Of a DNA stretch of 64,000 nt, positions 36,590 through 47,205 are shown in pieces (the stretch's first letter is position 1; each line of letters starts with the position of its first letter). A program made the translations under genes and the position numbers. The notes under the pieces were generated by a model. That model saw only the letters and a list, made by a program, of their open reading frames with translations, was not told the origin of the DNA and ran no database searches. This DNA comes from Pseudomonadota bacterium (GTDB lineage Bacteria; Pseudomonadota; Gammaproteobacteria; Burkholderiales; Rhodocyclaceae): positions 1-64,000 of the forward strand of contig QQUN01000054.1 in NCBI GenBank assembly GCA_008501585.1, given 5' to 3'.

Positions 36590-37662
36590 TGCGCATTCTG
36601 CGACGCTACCTCGCCCGCGAGATCATTGGCGCCACCTTCATGGTGCTGCTGGCCTTCCTCGGGCTGTTTGCCTTCTTCGATTTCATCAATGAGCTCGATT
36701 CGATCGGCAAGGACGGCTACCAGGTGCATCACGCGCTGGTGTATGTCGCGCTGATCCTGCCGGGGCGGGTGTACGAACTGATGCCGATCGCGGTGCTGAT
36801 CGGCAGCCTGTTTGCGCTGACCACGCTGGCACGGCATTCCGAGATCACGGTGATGCGGGCGTCCGGCCTGTCGACGGCGCGGCTGCTGCGTGAGCTGTCG
36901 CTGATCGGCGGGCTGTTCGTGGTGCTGACCTTCGTGTTCGGCGAGTATGTGGCGCCGCCGGCCGAAAAGGCCGCGCAGCAATGGCGCCTGACCGCGACCG
37001 GCTCGACCGTGTCGAACGAGCTGCGCTCCGGCCTGTGGGTGCGCGACGGCCAGCGCTTCATCAATGTCCAATCGCTGACGCCCGAGCGCGCGCTGCGGGG
37101 TATCCGGATCTACGAATTCGACGACAAGCTGGTGCTGCGGACGATCAGCGACGCCAGGCACGGTGAGTTCGTCGATGGGGTGGGGTGGCGGCTGACGGAC
37201 ATCGCGCAGACGGTCTTCGAGGCGGATCGCACGCGGGTGACGACGCTCGATGAACTGTCCTGGGCGTCGGAGCTGACGCCCGACGTGCTGAGCGTGCTGA
37301 TGGTGACGCCCGAGCGCATGTCGGTGACCACCCTGGTGGCCTACCTGCGCCACCTGGCCGACAACAACCAGAAGACCGACCGCTACGAAATCGCGTTGTG
37401 GAAGAAGATCGTCTATCCCTTCGCGGTGCTGGTGATGATGGCGCTGGCGCTGCCCTTTGCCTACACCCATGACCGCATGGGCGGGGTCAGCGTCAAGGTG
37501 TTTGCCGGCATCATGCTGGGGGTGGCCTTCCACCTGCTCAACGGGCTGTTCTCCAACCTTGGCGTCATCAATGCCTGGCCGCCGGTGGTGGCGGCGCTGG
37601 CGCCCAGCACGGTGTTCCTGATCGCCGCCGCGGTGATGCTCCACGGGGTGGACCGGCGCTGA
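36589..37662 (+). CDS. lptG: LPS export ABC transporter permease LptG
   Basis: A 357-residue partner of LptF with the same six-helix plus periplasmic jellyroll architecture. The coupling segment TLARHSEITVMRASGLSTARLL lies near residue 80, and the C-terminal helices include NGLFSNLGVINAWPPVVAALAP. The start at 36589 shares a base with the lptF stop (TGATG), so translation is coupled. A bidirectional terminator follows, shared with rplS. Confidence 0.93.
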   Translation: MRILRRYLAREIIGATFMVLLAFLGLFAFFDFINELDSIGKDGYQVHHALVYVALILPGRVYELMPIAVLIGSLFALTTLARHSEITVMRASGLSTARLLRELSLIGGLFVVLTFVFGEYVAPPAEKAAQQWRLTATGSTVSNELRSGLWVRDGQRFINVQSLTPERALRGIRIYEFDDKLVLRTISDARHGEFVDGVGWRLTDIAQTVFEADRTRVTTLDELSWASELTPDVLSVLMVTPERMSVTTLVAYLRHLADNNQKTDRYEIALWKKIVYPFAVLVMMALALPFAYTHDRMGGVSVKVFAGIMLGVAFHLLNGLFSNLGVINAWPPVVAALAPSTVFLIAAAVMLHGVDRR

Positions 37663-37689
37663 GTGCCCGGGCGACGCGGCGCATAAAAA

Positions 37690-37712
37690 AACGGGACCGC
37701 GAAGGTCCCGTT
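37690..37712. terminator. Bidirectional intrinsic terminator between lptG and rplS
   Basis: The stem AACGGGACC (37690-37698) / GGTCCCGTT (37704-37712) has a 5-base loop, with a run of A on the left and CTTTTTT on the right. It can end both the lptFG and the rpsP-rimM-trmD-rplS transcripts. Confidence 0.9.
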
Positions 37713-37735
37713 CTTTTTTCCAGCCGGTGCGAGGA

Positions 37736-38107
37736 TCAGCCCTGCTTGCGCGTGAGCTTTTCCTTGATACGTGCCGACTTGCCGGTACGACCGCGCAGGT
37801 AGTACAGCTTGGCACGACGCACATCACCGCGACGCTTCACTTCAACGCTGGCGACCAGCGGCGAGTAGGTCTGGAAGGTGCGCTCAACGCCTTCACCGGA
37901 CGAGATCTTGCGCACGATGAAGTTGGAGTTGAGACCACGGTTGCGTTTGGCGATAACCACGCCTTCGTAAGCCTGAAGACGCTCACGGTTACCTTCCTTG
38001 ACCTTCACCTGGACCACCACGGTGTCGCCCGGGGCGAACTCGGGGATGGTCTTGTTGACGGTCAGGCGAGCAATTTCTTCCTGCTCGAGTTGTTCAATCA
38101 AGTTCAT
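37736..38107 (-). CDS. rplS: 50S ribosomal protein L19
   Basis: A 123-residue ribosomal protein at the 30S/50S interface. [35 protein letters not shown] and the C-terminal [19 protein letters not shown] are typical L19. It is the last gene of the conserved rpsP-rimM-trmD-rplS operon, 80 bases after trmD, and ends at an intrinsic terminator. Confidence 0.96.
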   Translation of the reverse strand: MNLIEQLEQEEIARLTVNKTIPEFAPGDTVVVQVKVKEGNRERLQAYEGVVIAKRNRGLNSNFIVRKISSGEGVERTFQTYSPLVASVEVKRRGDVRRAKLYYLRGRTGKSARIKEKLTRKQG

Positions 38108-38187
38108 GTGCGTGACTCCTTGGTCAGTTCACGTTGGCCTGTGGCCTTGCAGGCAGAGCAGGTCGCCACCTGATGCCGTGCGTTTCT

Positions 38188-38976
38188 TCATTCGGTCCCG
38201 TCCGACGATGTCGGCTGGGCCGCCTCATGATCCTGCCTGAACGTGTCAAGCAGTTTCATCTCTTCCCGGCTCAGCGTGCGCTGGGCCAGCAATTCCGGGC
38301 GCCGTTGCCAGGTGCGCCCCAGTGCCATCTTGAGCCGCCAGCGCCGAATCTCGGCGTGGTTGCCGGAGAGCAGCACGGGCGGCACGGCCTGGCCGTGCGC
38401 GTCCACCTCGGGGCGGGTGTAGTGCGGGCAATCGAGCAAGCCGTCGACAAAGGAGTCTTCGACCGCCGAGTCCGCATCGTTCAGCGCCCCGGGCAACTGG
38501 CGGATGATGGCATCGAGCAGCACCATCGCCGGCAGTTCGCCGCCGGACAACACGAAGTCGCCCAGCGAAATTTCTTCATCCACGCAGCGGTCGATCACAC
38601 GCTGATCGACCCCTTCATAGCGCCCGCACAACAGCGTCAGCGCCGGCGCCTGCACCAGGTCCATCACCCGGGCGTGATCCAGCGGCCGCCCCTGGGGCGA
38701 CAGGTAGATCACGCGGCCGGCCTGGCCCAGCGTCTCGCGCTGCGCCTCGCCGGCGGCGGCAATTGCCGCCTCCAGGGGCGGCGACTGCATCACCATGCCG
38801 GGGCCGCCACCGTAGGGGCGGTCGTCCACCGTGCGATGCACGTCGTGCGCGAAGTCGCGCGGGTTCCAGCACTGCAGCCGGTACAGGCTGCGCTCCTGGG
38901 CGCGCCGGCTGATGCCACTGCCTGTCAGCGCGGAGAACATCTCCGGAAACAGGGTGACAACATCGTAGCGACGCAC
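38188..38976 (-). CDS. trmD: tRNA (guanine37-N1)-methyltransferase
   Basis: A 262-residue SPOUT-class enzyme that methylates G37 next to the anticodon with S-adenosylmethionine. [68 protein letters not shown] and [23 protein letters not shown] cover the knot and its ligand-binding loops. The start is a GTG at 38976, 4 bases after the rimM stop. Confidence 0.95.
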   Translation of the reverse strand: MRRYDVVTLFPEMFSALTGSGISRRAQERSLYRLQCWNPRDFAHDVHRTVDDRPYGGGPGMVMQSPPLEAAIAAAGEAQRETLGQAGRVIYLSPQGRPLDHARVMDLVQAPALTLLCGRYEGVDQRVIDRCVDEEISLGDFVLSGGELPAMVLLDAIIRQLPGALNDADSAVEDSFVDGLLDCPHYTRPEVDAHGQAVPPVLLSGNHAEIRRWRLKMALGRTWQRRPELLAQRTLSREEMKLLDTFRQDHEAAQPTSSDGTE

Positions 38977-38980
38977 CCGT

Positions 38981-39487
38981 TTACCAATCCTTCTGCCAGT
39001 CGACCCGGACCCGCTTGGCGGTCAGGTCGACATCGAGCACATAGGCGGCGACGAAGGGAATCAGGTGTTCGTCTTCGCCGTCGGTGACCTGCAGCACATC
39101 GTGCGCCCCGGCCGAGAGCAGGGAGGTCACGGTGCCCAGGGCCTCGCCCGCCTCGTTCTCCACCGGCAGGCCGATCAGGTCGCCCCAGTAGTACTCGTCG
39201 CTGCCGGTCTCCGGCATCGCCTCGCGCGGCGCGGCGATGAACTGCCCGGTCAGTGCCTCGGCGGCGGTGCGGTCGGATACGCCGTCAAACGCAGCGATCC
39301 AGCCTTTGCCGTGGGCGCGGCAGCCGGCCAGCTTGTAGGCCGTCCAGCGCGCGTCCTGGGCCGTGTCGTCGGGCGACAACCACCATTGCGGCATTTTCTT
39401 CCAGGACAGCGGGTCGTCCCCGAAGGGGTGGATCTTGACCCAGCCCTGAATGCCAAAAGGGGCGACGATGCGCCCCATGATGATCAT
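38981..39487 (-). CDS. rimM: Ribosome maturation factor RimM
   Basis: A 168-residue 16S rRNA processing factor that assists 30S head assembly with ribosomal protein S19. [22 protein letters not shown] opens the RimM domain and a PRC-barrel domain ([23 protein letters not shown]...[15 protein letters not shown]) follows. The ATG at 39487 has GGGA upstream; ATG 39478 is an alternative. It is the second gene of the operon. Confidence 0.94.
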   Translation of the reverse strand: MIIMGRIVAPFGIQGWVKIHPFGDDPLSWKKMPQWWLSPDDTAQDARWTAYKLAGCRAHGKGWIAAFDGVSDRTAAEALTGQFIAAPREAMPETGSDEYYWGDLIGLPVENEAGEALGTVTSLLSAGAHDVLQVTDGEDEHLIPFVAAYVLDVDLTAKRVRVDWQKDW

Positions 39488-39510
39488 CGGTTGTGTCCCG
39501 ATGCAGCCGT

Positions 39511-39759
39511 TCAGGCGGCTTTGGCGGCCTGCTTGACCAGACGGGCAACCGTCGGCGACAGCTGGGCGCCGTTCTGCTGCCAGTGCGCCAGGCGCTCGGT
39601 GTTGATCACCAGGCCTTCAGTGGCTTCCGGCGCCATCGGGTTGTAGAAACCGACGCGCTCGATGAAGCGGCCGTCACGACGATTGCGCGAGTCGGCGGCA
39701 ACGATGTTGTAAAACGGGCGCTTCTTGGCGCCGCTACGGGCAAGGCGAATAACCACCAT
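39511..39759 (-). CDS. rpsP: 30S ribosomal protein S16
   Basis: An 82-residue ribosomal protein. [39 protein letters not shown] is the S16 signature. The start at 39759 is chosen over a longer frame because the protein then begins MVVIRLAR as usual, with AGGA upstream. It is the first gene of the rpsP-rimM-trmD-rplS operon. Confidence 0.95.
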   Translation of the reverse strand: MVVIRLARSGAKKRPFYNIVAADSRNRRDGRFIERVGFYNPMAPEATEGLVINTERLAHWQQNGAQLSPTVARLVKQAAKAA

Positions 39760-39840
39760 GTTGTGTTCGTCCTGACTAATGATTCGAGAAAAGGGCGAGA
39801 TTTTAAGCGATTTCCCCAAGGAAAACAATCTCTTTGCAGC

Positions 39841-40578
39841 TCACCCCGGAAAGATGTCGGCAATGGTCTGCTGAATGGCGCGGGCGGCGGCGAGTGGATT
39901 GGCCGCCTGGCGGATTGGGCGGCCAACCACGATGTAGTCGGCGCCGTTGCGGAAGGCCTGGGCGACGTCGACGGTGCGCTTCTGGTCGTCGGCGGGCTTG
40001 TTCTCGACCGGGCGGATGCCCGGCGTGACCACCAGCAGACGCTCGCCCAGCTCGCGGCGAATCATCGGTGCTTCGAGCCCGGAGGAGACGATGCCGTCGA
40101 TGCCGGTCTCGAGCGCGCGGCGGGCGCGGGAGAGCACCAGTTCTTCGACATTGCACTGGAAGCCGAGGTCGTCGAGGTCGCCGCGGTCAAGGCTGGTCAG
40201 CGCGGTGACGGCGAGGACCTTGAGCGCGCCCTTGTCCTTGACCGCCGCTTCCATGATCGACTGGTTGCCGTGAATGGTGGCCAGCGTGGCGCCGCTGCCC
40301 GACAGGGCGCGGATGGCCGAGCGCACGGTCTCGGGGACGTCGAAGAACTTCAGGTCGACGAAGACTTTCTTGTTGTGCGCCACCAGCCAGTCGAGCAGGT
40401 CGAAGTAGCCCGGCGTCATGAACAGTTCGAGGCCGATCTTGTAGAAGGTGACACTGTCTTCGAGTTGTTCGACCAGTGCGCGGGCGGCGGCCGCATCGGC
40501 AACGTCAAGCGCCATGATGAGGCGGTCGGCGGGTGTGATGGCCTTGGCGGAGCGGTAATCGGGCGTCGATGTTTGCAT
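39841..40578 (-). CDS. pyrF: Orotidine 5'-phosphate decarboxylase
   Basis: A 245-residue TIM-barrel enzyme that makes UMP from OMP in pyrimidine synthesis. The catalytic DLKFFDVPETV (near residue 70), the PGIRPV loop and VVGRPIRQAANP near the C-terminus are the family landmarks. The ATG at 40578 is used; a TTG at 40593 is also in frame. It lies just upstream of the rpsP operon but is separated by 81 bases, so it may have its own promoter. Confidence 0.94.
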   Translation of the reverse strand: MQTSTPDYRSAKAITPADRLIMALDVADAAAARALVEQLEDSVTFYKIGLELFMTPGYFDLLDWLVAHNKKVFVDLKFFDVPETVRSAIRALSGSGATLATIHGNQSIMEAAVKDKGALKVLAVTALTSLDRGDLDDLGFQCNVEELVLSRARRALETGIDGIVSSGLEAPMIRRELGERLLVVTPGIRPVENKPADDQKRTVDVAQAFRNGADYIVVGRPIRQAANPLAAARAIQQTIADIFPG

Positions 40579-40723
40579 TGTGGTGGCAGTCAATGGGAAA
40601 GTAGCGTTTATTATCCCGCCTCTTGGGTGACCGGGTCGAGGCGGGCGTCCGGCATTGTGCCAGAACTGGCCGATTCTTCATTAGAATGGCAGACGAATCG
40701 GATCGACGAAGAGCTCGCGACTC

Positions 40724-42235
40724 ATGGCTGACCCTCTCATGCAAGATGCCGGACCGGCTGCGTCAGTTCTCGCCTGGCTAGCAGGCGAGCCCGCTGACGA
40801 CCCCGTCGAAGGCCTGCAGGAGCTGGCGGACAAGCTCGACGAGTTGCTGCGCGCCGCGCTCACGCCGATCCAGCTGCACCGGGGCGTGGAGTTGTTCTTC
40901 ATGCGCGTGCGCGATGTGCGCGAAGTGCTGGTGCCGCGCCTGGTCGAGCGCTCCTTGCCGCTACCCTCCAAGCTGTTCAATGCAGCCAGCCGCATGGAGC
41001 TCATCTGCCTCTCGCTGGCCAAGGGCTATGTGCGGGTGATGAGCGACACCGGCACCGGTGTGGTGACGCAGCGTCGCCGCCCCGAAGTGCTGGCCACGCA
41101 GGCACTGACGCTGCTCGGGGATGCGTTGTGGCTGGCCGGCATGAAGGGGGCCACGCCACGGGCCGGCTTGTGGCAGGAGGCGCACCGGATCTTTACCTCG
41201 GCGGCCATCGCCGCGGGTTCGCCGGCCTTGCCGGCGGAAATCCCCCGGGGCCAGGTGCAGGCGGCCTACAAGCGCTTGCTGGCCTTGTCGGCCGCCCAGC
41301 CTGAAGCACTGACCGCGCGCGAACTGGACTGGACCGTGCGCTATCTCGAGCAATGCGCCTGGCGCGCCGAACTGTCGCCCAATCCGCGCACCGATATCGA
41401 AACCTGGGACTACTGGATCGATCCGGCCCAGGATGTCGGCCCGATCGCCATGGTGCGGCGTGCGCCGCCGCCGGTCGACGGCATGCTGTATTTTTCCGCG
41501 GCCGAACTGGCGCGCGGGGCCACCGGCCATCTCGAGCGGCTCGAAGCGGCACTCGACGCGGGCGGCGAGGTGATCCCCGGGGCCGATCTGCCGGAGTTGC
41601 CCGCGGGCCTGCCGCCGGGCGACATCTCCAAGTTGCTGCGTTGCCTGCGCGAACGCTGGGCGATGCCGCCGCGCCGCGAGCAGTTGCGCCGGCGCTGCCA
41701 GTACGATGTCGAAGTCTGCGTCGGCCTGCGCAGCATCTGGCGGCTCAAGCACGCCGGCGAGCAGGCCGCTGAAGTGATGCGCTGGCGGGTGCTCAACGAA
41801 AGCCCGGGCGGCTACGCCATCATGAGTGTCGAGGCCAATACCGGCTCGTTGTCGGCGGGGATGGCGATGGCGGTGCGGCGGTCATCCGACAGCGCCTGGT
41901 CGATCTGTGTGGTGCGCTGGGTGCGCTCCGATTCGCCGACCCAGGTTGAGCTCGGCTTGCAGACCATCAGCTCGACGGCCACGTCGGTGCGCATCGGCTT
42001 TCGCGGCGGTGACGGGCCGGGCGAAATGGTGCCGGCCCTGGTGCTGCCGCCGGTGGCCGCGGTACGTCGCCACCAGGCCATTCTGGCGCCGGCGGGCGCC
42101 TATCGCTCGCGCCGCTTCCTGCTGGTGCATGAGGGCGAGCGCATCTATGTCGCCCAGGGCCGCTTGCTGAGCCTCGACATGCAGACGGCCAGCGTCGAAC
42201 TGTTCCAGTTCGAATACGATCCCTATCCGCTGTAA
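40724..42235 (+). CDS. Uncharacterised protein with possible PilZ-like C-terminal domain
   Basis: A 503-residue soluble protein. Residues 1 to about 330 are mainly helical with a WxxR-rich composition, including long helices (LQELADKLDELLRAALTPIQLHRGVELFFMRVRDVREVLV). The last 150 residues are beta-rich (WRVLNESPGGYAIMSVEANTGSLSAGMAMAV...WSICVVRWVRSDSPTQVELGLQTI), which has the look of a PilZ-type barrel, but the RxxxR c-di-GMP signature is not evident. No family is confidently recognised. Its 3' end overlaps the convergent yihY gene by 13 bases. Confidence 0.6.
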   Translation: MADPLMQDAGPAASVLAWLAGEPADDPVEGLQELADKLDELLRAALTPIQLHRGVELFFMRVRDVREVLVPRLVERSLPLPSKLFNAASRMELICLSLAKGYVRVMSDTGTGVVTQRRRPEVLATQALTLLGDALWLAGMKGATPRAGLWQEAHRIFTSAAIAAGSPALPAEIPRGQVQAAYKRLLALSAAQPEALTARELDWTVRYLEQCAWRAELSPNPRTDIETWDYWIDPAQDVGPIAMVRRAPPPVDGMLYFSAAELARGATGHLERLEAALDAGGEVIPGADLPELPAGLPPGDISKLLRCLRERWAMPPRREQLRRRCQYDVEVCVGLRSIWRLKHAGEQAAEVMRWRVLNESPGGYAIMSVEANTGSLSAGMAMAVRRSSDSAWSICVVRWVRSDSPTQVELGLQTISSTATSVRIGFRGGDGPGEMVPALVLPPVAAVRRHQAILAPAGAYRSRRFLLVHEGERIYVAQGRLLSLDMQTASVELFQFEYDPYPL

Positions 42236-43470
42236 CCCGGCGTCCCGGCTGTGTCGGGTGCCGCCGGGCTGGCGTCGAACAGCGCGGTCACCGGGACGTC
42301 GCCGGTCGCCAGCAGGTCGGCGATGCGCGCGTCGATGCGCCGGGCCAGCGCGTTGTCGGTCAGTGGGTGGGCGTCGCAGGGGCTGAGCGCAAAACGCCGG
42401 ACGACGTCCGACAGGGCGATGTCCTCCGCACGCCGGACCAGTAGCCAGGCGTCGTCGTCCGCGCGGGTGATCCAGCCGAACTCCTGCATCAACTCCAGCA
42501 GGTTCTCGCCCACGGCGGCCGGTTGGCGGGCCGCACGAAACAGAGTCTCGGCGTCGACGGTCTGTCCGTGCCGTTGTGCGTCGGCCAGCCGCTCGAGCAT
42601 CATCAGCGCACTGTAGGCAGTAGCACCGGGGAAATCGGGCAGGGTTCGCACACTCGAGGCATAGGCCGGGAAGGTGGCGGCGAGAATGGCGCCGAGCAGG
42701 ATCACCACCCACGAGGCGTACAGCCATAGCAGGAAGATGGGCAGGGTGGCGAAGGTGCCGTAGATCAGGGTGTAGCTCGGAAAGCGCGCGAAGTACAGGC
42801 CCAGCGCACGCTGCATCAGCACGAAGGCGAGCGCGGCGGCCATGCCGCCGATCAGGGCGTGCAAGGCATTGACCCGGGTGTTCGGGATGCTGAAGTAGAG
42901 GAAGGCGAAGAGCAGGCCGAGCAGCAGCACCGGCAGGGTGCGGAAGATGATGATGCGCAGCCACGGCGGGTCGTTGACCAGGCCCAGCGAGGTGCTGATC
43001 AGGTAACTGGTGGCGGCCAGGCTGGCGCCGAGGAACAGCGGGCCGAGCGTGAGCACCACCCAGTAGATGGAGATGCGGGCCAGCAGCGGGCGCGACTTGC
43101 GCACACCCCAGATGGTGTTGAGCACGCCATCGATGGTGAGCATCAGCATCAGCGCGGTGACGATCAGGAAGGCGGTGCCGATGAGCGTGAGGTTGGCGGC
43201 CTTCTGGGAGAACTGCAGCGCGTAGGTGGCGACGATCTGGCCGGCCTTTTCGGGCAGCAGGTTCTGCAGCAGGAAGTCGCGCAGCGCGTCGCCCAGATGC
43301 GAGAAGCCGGGGAAGTTGCTGAAGACCGCGATGGTTACGGTCAGCAGCGGTACCAGTGCCAGCAGCGTGGTGAACGTCAGGCTGCCGGCGACTTCCGGGC
43401 AGCGGGTGTCGACAAATCGCTGGGCGAGCAGGCGGGCAAAATCACGCAGACGGATGAGGAGCTTGGGCAA
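42223..43470 (-). CDS. YihY/virulence factor BrkB family membrane protein
   Basis: A 415-residue inner-membrane protein. About six helices in residues 30-270 carry the family signatures AGSLTFTTLLALVPLLTVTIAVF and PNTRVNALHALIGGMAAALAFVLMQRALGLYFARFPSY, and a cytoplasmic C-terminal domain of about 140 residues is typical of the longer proteobacterial version. The old name ribonuclease BN is not supported for this family. The start is a TTG at 43470 with AAGG upstream. Confidence 0.88.
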   Translation of the reverse strand: MPKLLIRLRDFARLLAQRFVDTRCPEVAGSLTFTTLLALVPLLTVTIAVFSNFPGFSHLGDALRDFLLQNLLPEKAGQIVATYALQFSQKAANLTLIGTAFLIVTALMLMLTIDGVLNTIWGVRKSRPLLARISIYWVVLTLGPLFLGASLAATSYLISTSLGLVNDPPWLRIIIFRTLPVLLLGLLFAFLYFSIPNTRVNALHALIGGMAAALAFVLMQRALGLYFARFPSYTLIYGTFATLPIFLLWLYASWVVILLGAILAATFPAYASSVRTLPDFPGATAYSALMMLERLADAQRHGQTVDAETLFRAARQPAAVGENLLELMQEFGWITRADDDAWLLVRRAEDIALSDVVRRFALSPCDAHPLTDNALARRIDARIADLLATGDVPVTALFDASPAAPDTAGTPGYSG

Positions 43471-43502
43471 TGCGGCGGGCGCCTTGGCGGCTTTGGCTAT
43501 AA

Positions 43503-44542
<1,040 letters not shown>

Positions 44543-44546
44543 CGCC

Positions 44547-44562
44547 CGCCCCGGCCGGGGCG
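44547..44562. other. 16-bp GC palindrome between convergent DUF2069 and leuA
   Basis: CGCCCCGGCCGGGGCG is a perfect 16-bp palindrome within the 36 bases separating the two convergent stop codons. It could form a short hairpin but has no loop bases or U-run, so a terminator role is uncertain. Confidence 0.3.
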
Positions 44563-44578
44563 AGCGCCGGACCCTCCG

Positions 44579-46114
44579 TCAGATCTGCGGGTTGAGCTTT
44601 TCGAACTTGCCGTGCAGCTTGTTGAGCGCGTTCAGGTAGGCCTTGGCCGAGGCGACGATGATGTCGGTGTCGGCGCCCTGGCCATTGACCACCTTGCCGT
44701 CGCGTGACAGGCGCACGGTCACTTCGCCCTGGGCGTCGGTGCCGGTGGTGATGGCATTGACCGAGTAAAGCAGCAGCTCGGTGCCGCTCCGGGCGACCGT
44801 CTCAATCGCCTTGAACGCGGCGTCGACCGGCCCCGAGCCTTCGGCCTCGGCCTGGATTTCCTTCTCGCCGACGTTCAGCGTCAGGCGGGCGGCCGGGGTC
44901 TCGCCGGTTTCGGAATGGAAGCAGGACGCGACCAGGCGGTAGTGCTCCAGTTCAGGCGTGACGGCTTCATCGGAGATCAGCGCCTGCAGGTCTTCGTCGA
45001 AGATCTCGTGCTTCTTGTCGGCCAGTTCCTTGAAGCGGGCAAAGGCGTGGTTGAGGTGTTCTTCGGACTCAATCGCCGCGCCCAGCTCGATCAGGCGGCT
45101 GCGGAAGGCGTTGCGGCCGCTGTGCTTGCCCAGCACCAGCTTGTTGGCGCCCCAGCCGACGTCTTCGGCGCGCATGATCTCGTAGGTTTCGCGGTGCTTG
45201 AGCACGCCGTCCTGGTGAATGCCGGATTCGTGCGAGAAGGCGTTGGCGCCAACGATGGCCTTGTTCGGCTGCACCGGGAAACCGGTGATGCCCGAGACCA
45301 GCTTGGAGGCGGGCACGATCTGGGTGGTGTCGATGCGGGTGTCGCACTGGTAGATGTCGCGGCGGGTGCGCACGGCCATCACCACTTCTTCGAGCGAGGC
45401 GTTGCCGGCACGCTCGCCGAGGCCGTTGACGGTGCACTCGACCTGACGCGCACCGGCGCGCACGGCGGCCAGCGAGTTGGCCACGGCGAGGCCGAGGTCG
45501 TTGTGACAATGCACGGACCACACCACCTTGTCGGAATTCGGCACGCGCTCGATCAGGGTGCGGATGGTCGCCGCGAACTGCTCGGGCACGTTGTAGCCGA
45601 CGGTGTCGGGCACGTTGATGGTGGTGGCGCCGGCCTTGATGACGGCCTCGAAGATGCGGCACAGATAGTCGATTTCGGAGCGGCCAGCGTCCTCGGCGGA
45701 GAACTCGATGTCGTCGGTGTACTCGCGCGCCCAGCCGATGGCCTTGACCGCCTGCTCGAGCACCTGGTCGGGGCTCATGCGCAGCTTCTTCTCCATGTGG
45801 ATCGGGCTGGTGGCGATGAAGGTGTGGATGCGCCCGCTGGCCGCCGGTTTGATGGCTTCGCCGGAGCGGCGGATGTCGTTCTCGTTGGCGCGGGCCAGCG
45901 AACAGATGGTGGAGTCCTTGACCACTTCGGCGATGGCGCGCACCGATTCGAAGTCGCCGTTCGAGGCGGCGGCGAAGCCGGCCTCGATCACGTTGACCTT
46001 CATGCGTTCGAGCTGGCGGGCAATGCGCAGCTTCTCATCGCGGGTCATCGAGGCGCCGGGGCTTTGTTCGCCGTCGCGCAAGGTGGTGTCGAAAACGATC
46101 AGTTGGTCAGTCAT
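44579..46114 (-). CDS. leuA: 2-isopropylmalate synthase
   Basis: A 511-residue enzyme that condenses 2-ketoisovalerate with acetyl-CoA, the first step of leucine synthesis. The catalytic barrel carries [17 protein letters not shown] near residue 10, [36 protein letters not shown] near 205 and HESGIHQDG near 295. The C-terminal LeuA regulatory domain for leucine feedback follows from about 390. CAGGAG lies before the ATG at 46114. A promoter and a small leader frame lie upstream. Confidence 0.95.
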   Translation of the reverse strand: MTDQLIVFDTTLRDGEQSPGASMTRDEKLRIARQLERMKVNVIEAGFAAASNGDFESVRAIAEVVKDSTICSLARANENDIRRSGEAIKPAASGRIHTFIATSPIHMEKKLRMSPDQVLEQAVKAIGWAREYTDDIEFSAEDAGRSEIDYLCRIFEAVIKAGATTINVPDTVGYNVPEQFAATIRTLIERVPNSDKVVWSVHCHNDLGLAVANSLAAVRAGARQVECTVNGLGERAGNASLEEVVMAVRTRRDIYQCDTRIDTTQIVPASKLVSGITGFPVQPNKAIVGANAFSHESGIHQDGVLKHRETYEIMRAEDVGWGANKLVLGKHSGRNAFRSRLIELGAAIESEEHLNHAFARFKELADKKHEIFDEDLQALISDEAVTPELEHYRLVASCFHSETGETPAARLTLNVGEKEIQAEAEGSGPVDAAFKAIETVARSGTELLLYSVNAITTGTDAQGEVTVRLSRDGKVVNGQGADTDIIVASAKAYLNALNKLHGKFEKLNPQI

Positions 46115-46207
46115 GGTCGGCTCCTGTCGGGTTCCGAAGTCTGGATTCAGGGCGTCGCCCGCCGGGGGCGGCGAGGCGGTGGAAATCGGTGGGAAGGGTC
46201 GGTGTGG

Positions 46208-46300
46208 TCAGCGCGCGGGGCGCAGCAGCCCGAGCGCCCATGGCGCGCGCCGGGCGGCGTCGCGCGAGTCGTGCAGGGGGCGTGGCTCGAAGGCTGGCAT
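46208..46300 (-). CDS. Putative leaderless leader peptide upstream of leuA
   Basis: A 30-codon frame plus stop, starting MPAFEPRPLHDSRD and ending in a segment with LGLL and an Arg-rich tail. Its ATG at 46300 lies 7 bases after a good -10 box, so it would be at or one base from the transcript start, with no ribosome-binding site (leaderless). It ends 93 bases before leuA, in a stretch that can form a GC-rich hairpin. This layout suggests translation-dependent control of leuA; not proven. Confidence 0.5.
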   Translation of the reverse strand: MPAFEPRPLHDSRDAARRAPWALGLLRPAR

Positions 46301-46307
46301 GTCGTTG

Positions 46308-46337
46308 AATATAGGCCACTTGATCAGGCGCTGACAA
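46308..46337 (-). promoter_or_regulatory. Sigma-70 promoter of leuA
   Basis: On the minus strand, -35 TTGTCA (46332-46337) and -10 TATATT (46308-46313) are separated by 18 bases. Transcription should start around 46301-46300, right at the small leader frame, and run into leuA. This is one of the best promoter matches in the window. Confidence 0.7.
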
Positions 46338-46342
46338 CCCGC

Positions 46343-47116
46343 TCAGGACGTCGGCGGCTCGTGGCCGGGGATTTTCTTGCCCAGGCGGTGCATGACCAGC
46401 ATCACATAGCCGGACGCGGCATAGATGAGGAAGAGCAGGAACAGCACCGAGGCGGGGTCGAGCGAGACCAGCGCAAAGGCCAGCATGATCGCCAGCACGG
46501 CAAAAAACGGCACCCGGCGGCGCAGGTTGAATTCCTTGCCGCTGAAGTAGAGCACGTTGCTGACCATGGTCAGGCCACCGAAGATGGTGAAGAAGCAGGC
46601 GGCCCAGCGCAGGTCCGGGCCGCTGAAGCCGTTGTCGATGCCGACCCACACCAGGCCGGCGATCAGCGCCGCGGCGGCCGGGCTGGGCAGGCCCTGGAAG
46701 TAGCGCTTGTCGACTACGTCGATGTTGGTGTTGAAGCGGGCCAGGCGCAGGGCGGCGCCGGCGCAGTAGATGAAGGCGGCGATCCAGCCCAGCTTGCCCA
46801 TGCCGCGTAGCGCCCATTCGTAGGCCACCAGCGCCGGGGCGGCGCCGAAGGAGACCATGTCTGAGAGCGAGTCGTACTCGGCACCGAAGGCGCTCTGGGT
46901 GTGGGTGAGGCGTGCGATGCGCCCGTCCAGCCCGTCGAGGATCATGGCGATGAAGATCGCCACGGCGGCATGCTCGAAGCGCTGGTTCATGGCCTGGACG
47001 ATGGCGTAGAAGCCGGCGAACAGGGCCGCGGTGGTGAACAGGTTCGGGAGGATGTAGATGCCGCGGCGACGCTTTTCCGGATCGAAGAGCGGTTTGCGCG
47101 GAGGCACGTCGGCCAT
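46343..47116 (-). CDS. pssA: Phosphatidylserine synthase (CDP-alcohol phosphotransferase type)
   Basis: A 257-residue inner-membrane enzyme making phosphatidylserine from CDP-diacylglycerol and serine. The CDP-alcohol motif DGLDGRIARLTHTQSAFGAEYDSLSD is complete near residue 60, and about seven hydrophobic segments follow. The start ATG at 47116 is preceded by AAAGG; an in-frame ATG at 47152 is less likely. It follows psd, whose enzyme uses its product, separated by the short repeat element. Confidence 0.92.
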   Translation of the reverse strand: MADVPPRKPLFDPEKRRRGIYILPNLFTTAALFAGFYAIVQAMNQRFEHAAVAIFIAMILDGLDGRIARLTHTQSAFGAEYDSLSDMVSFGAAPALVAYEWALRGMGKLGWIAAFIYCAGAALRLARFNTNIDVVDKRYFQGLPSPAAAALIAGLVWVGIDNGFSGPDLRWAACFFTIFGGLTMVSNVLYFSGKEFNLRRRVPFFAVLAIMLAFALVSLDPASVLFLLFLIYAASGYVMLVMHRLGKKIPGHEPPTS

Positions 47117-47205
47117 GGGGAAGCCTTTGTAAACGCCCGCCAAGCGGGGCAATGGGCCCGATTCTACCCTAGCTCGCGACCCCGTGCGGCGTCGCGGAGG
47201 GCGGG

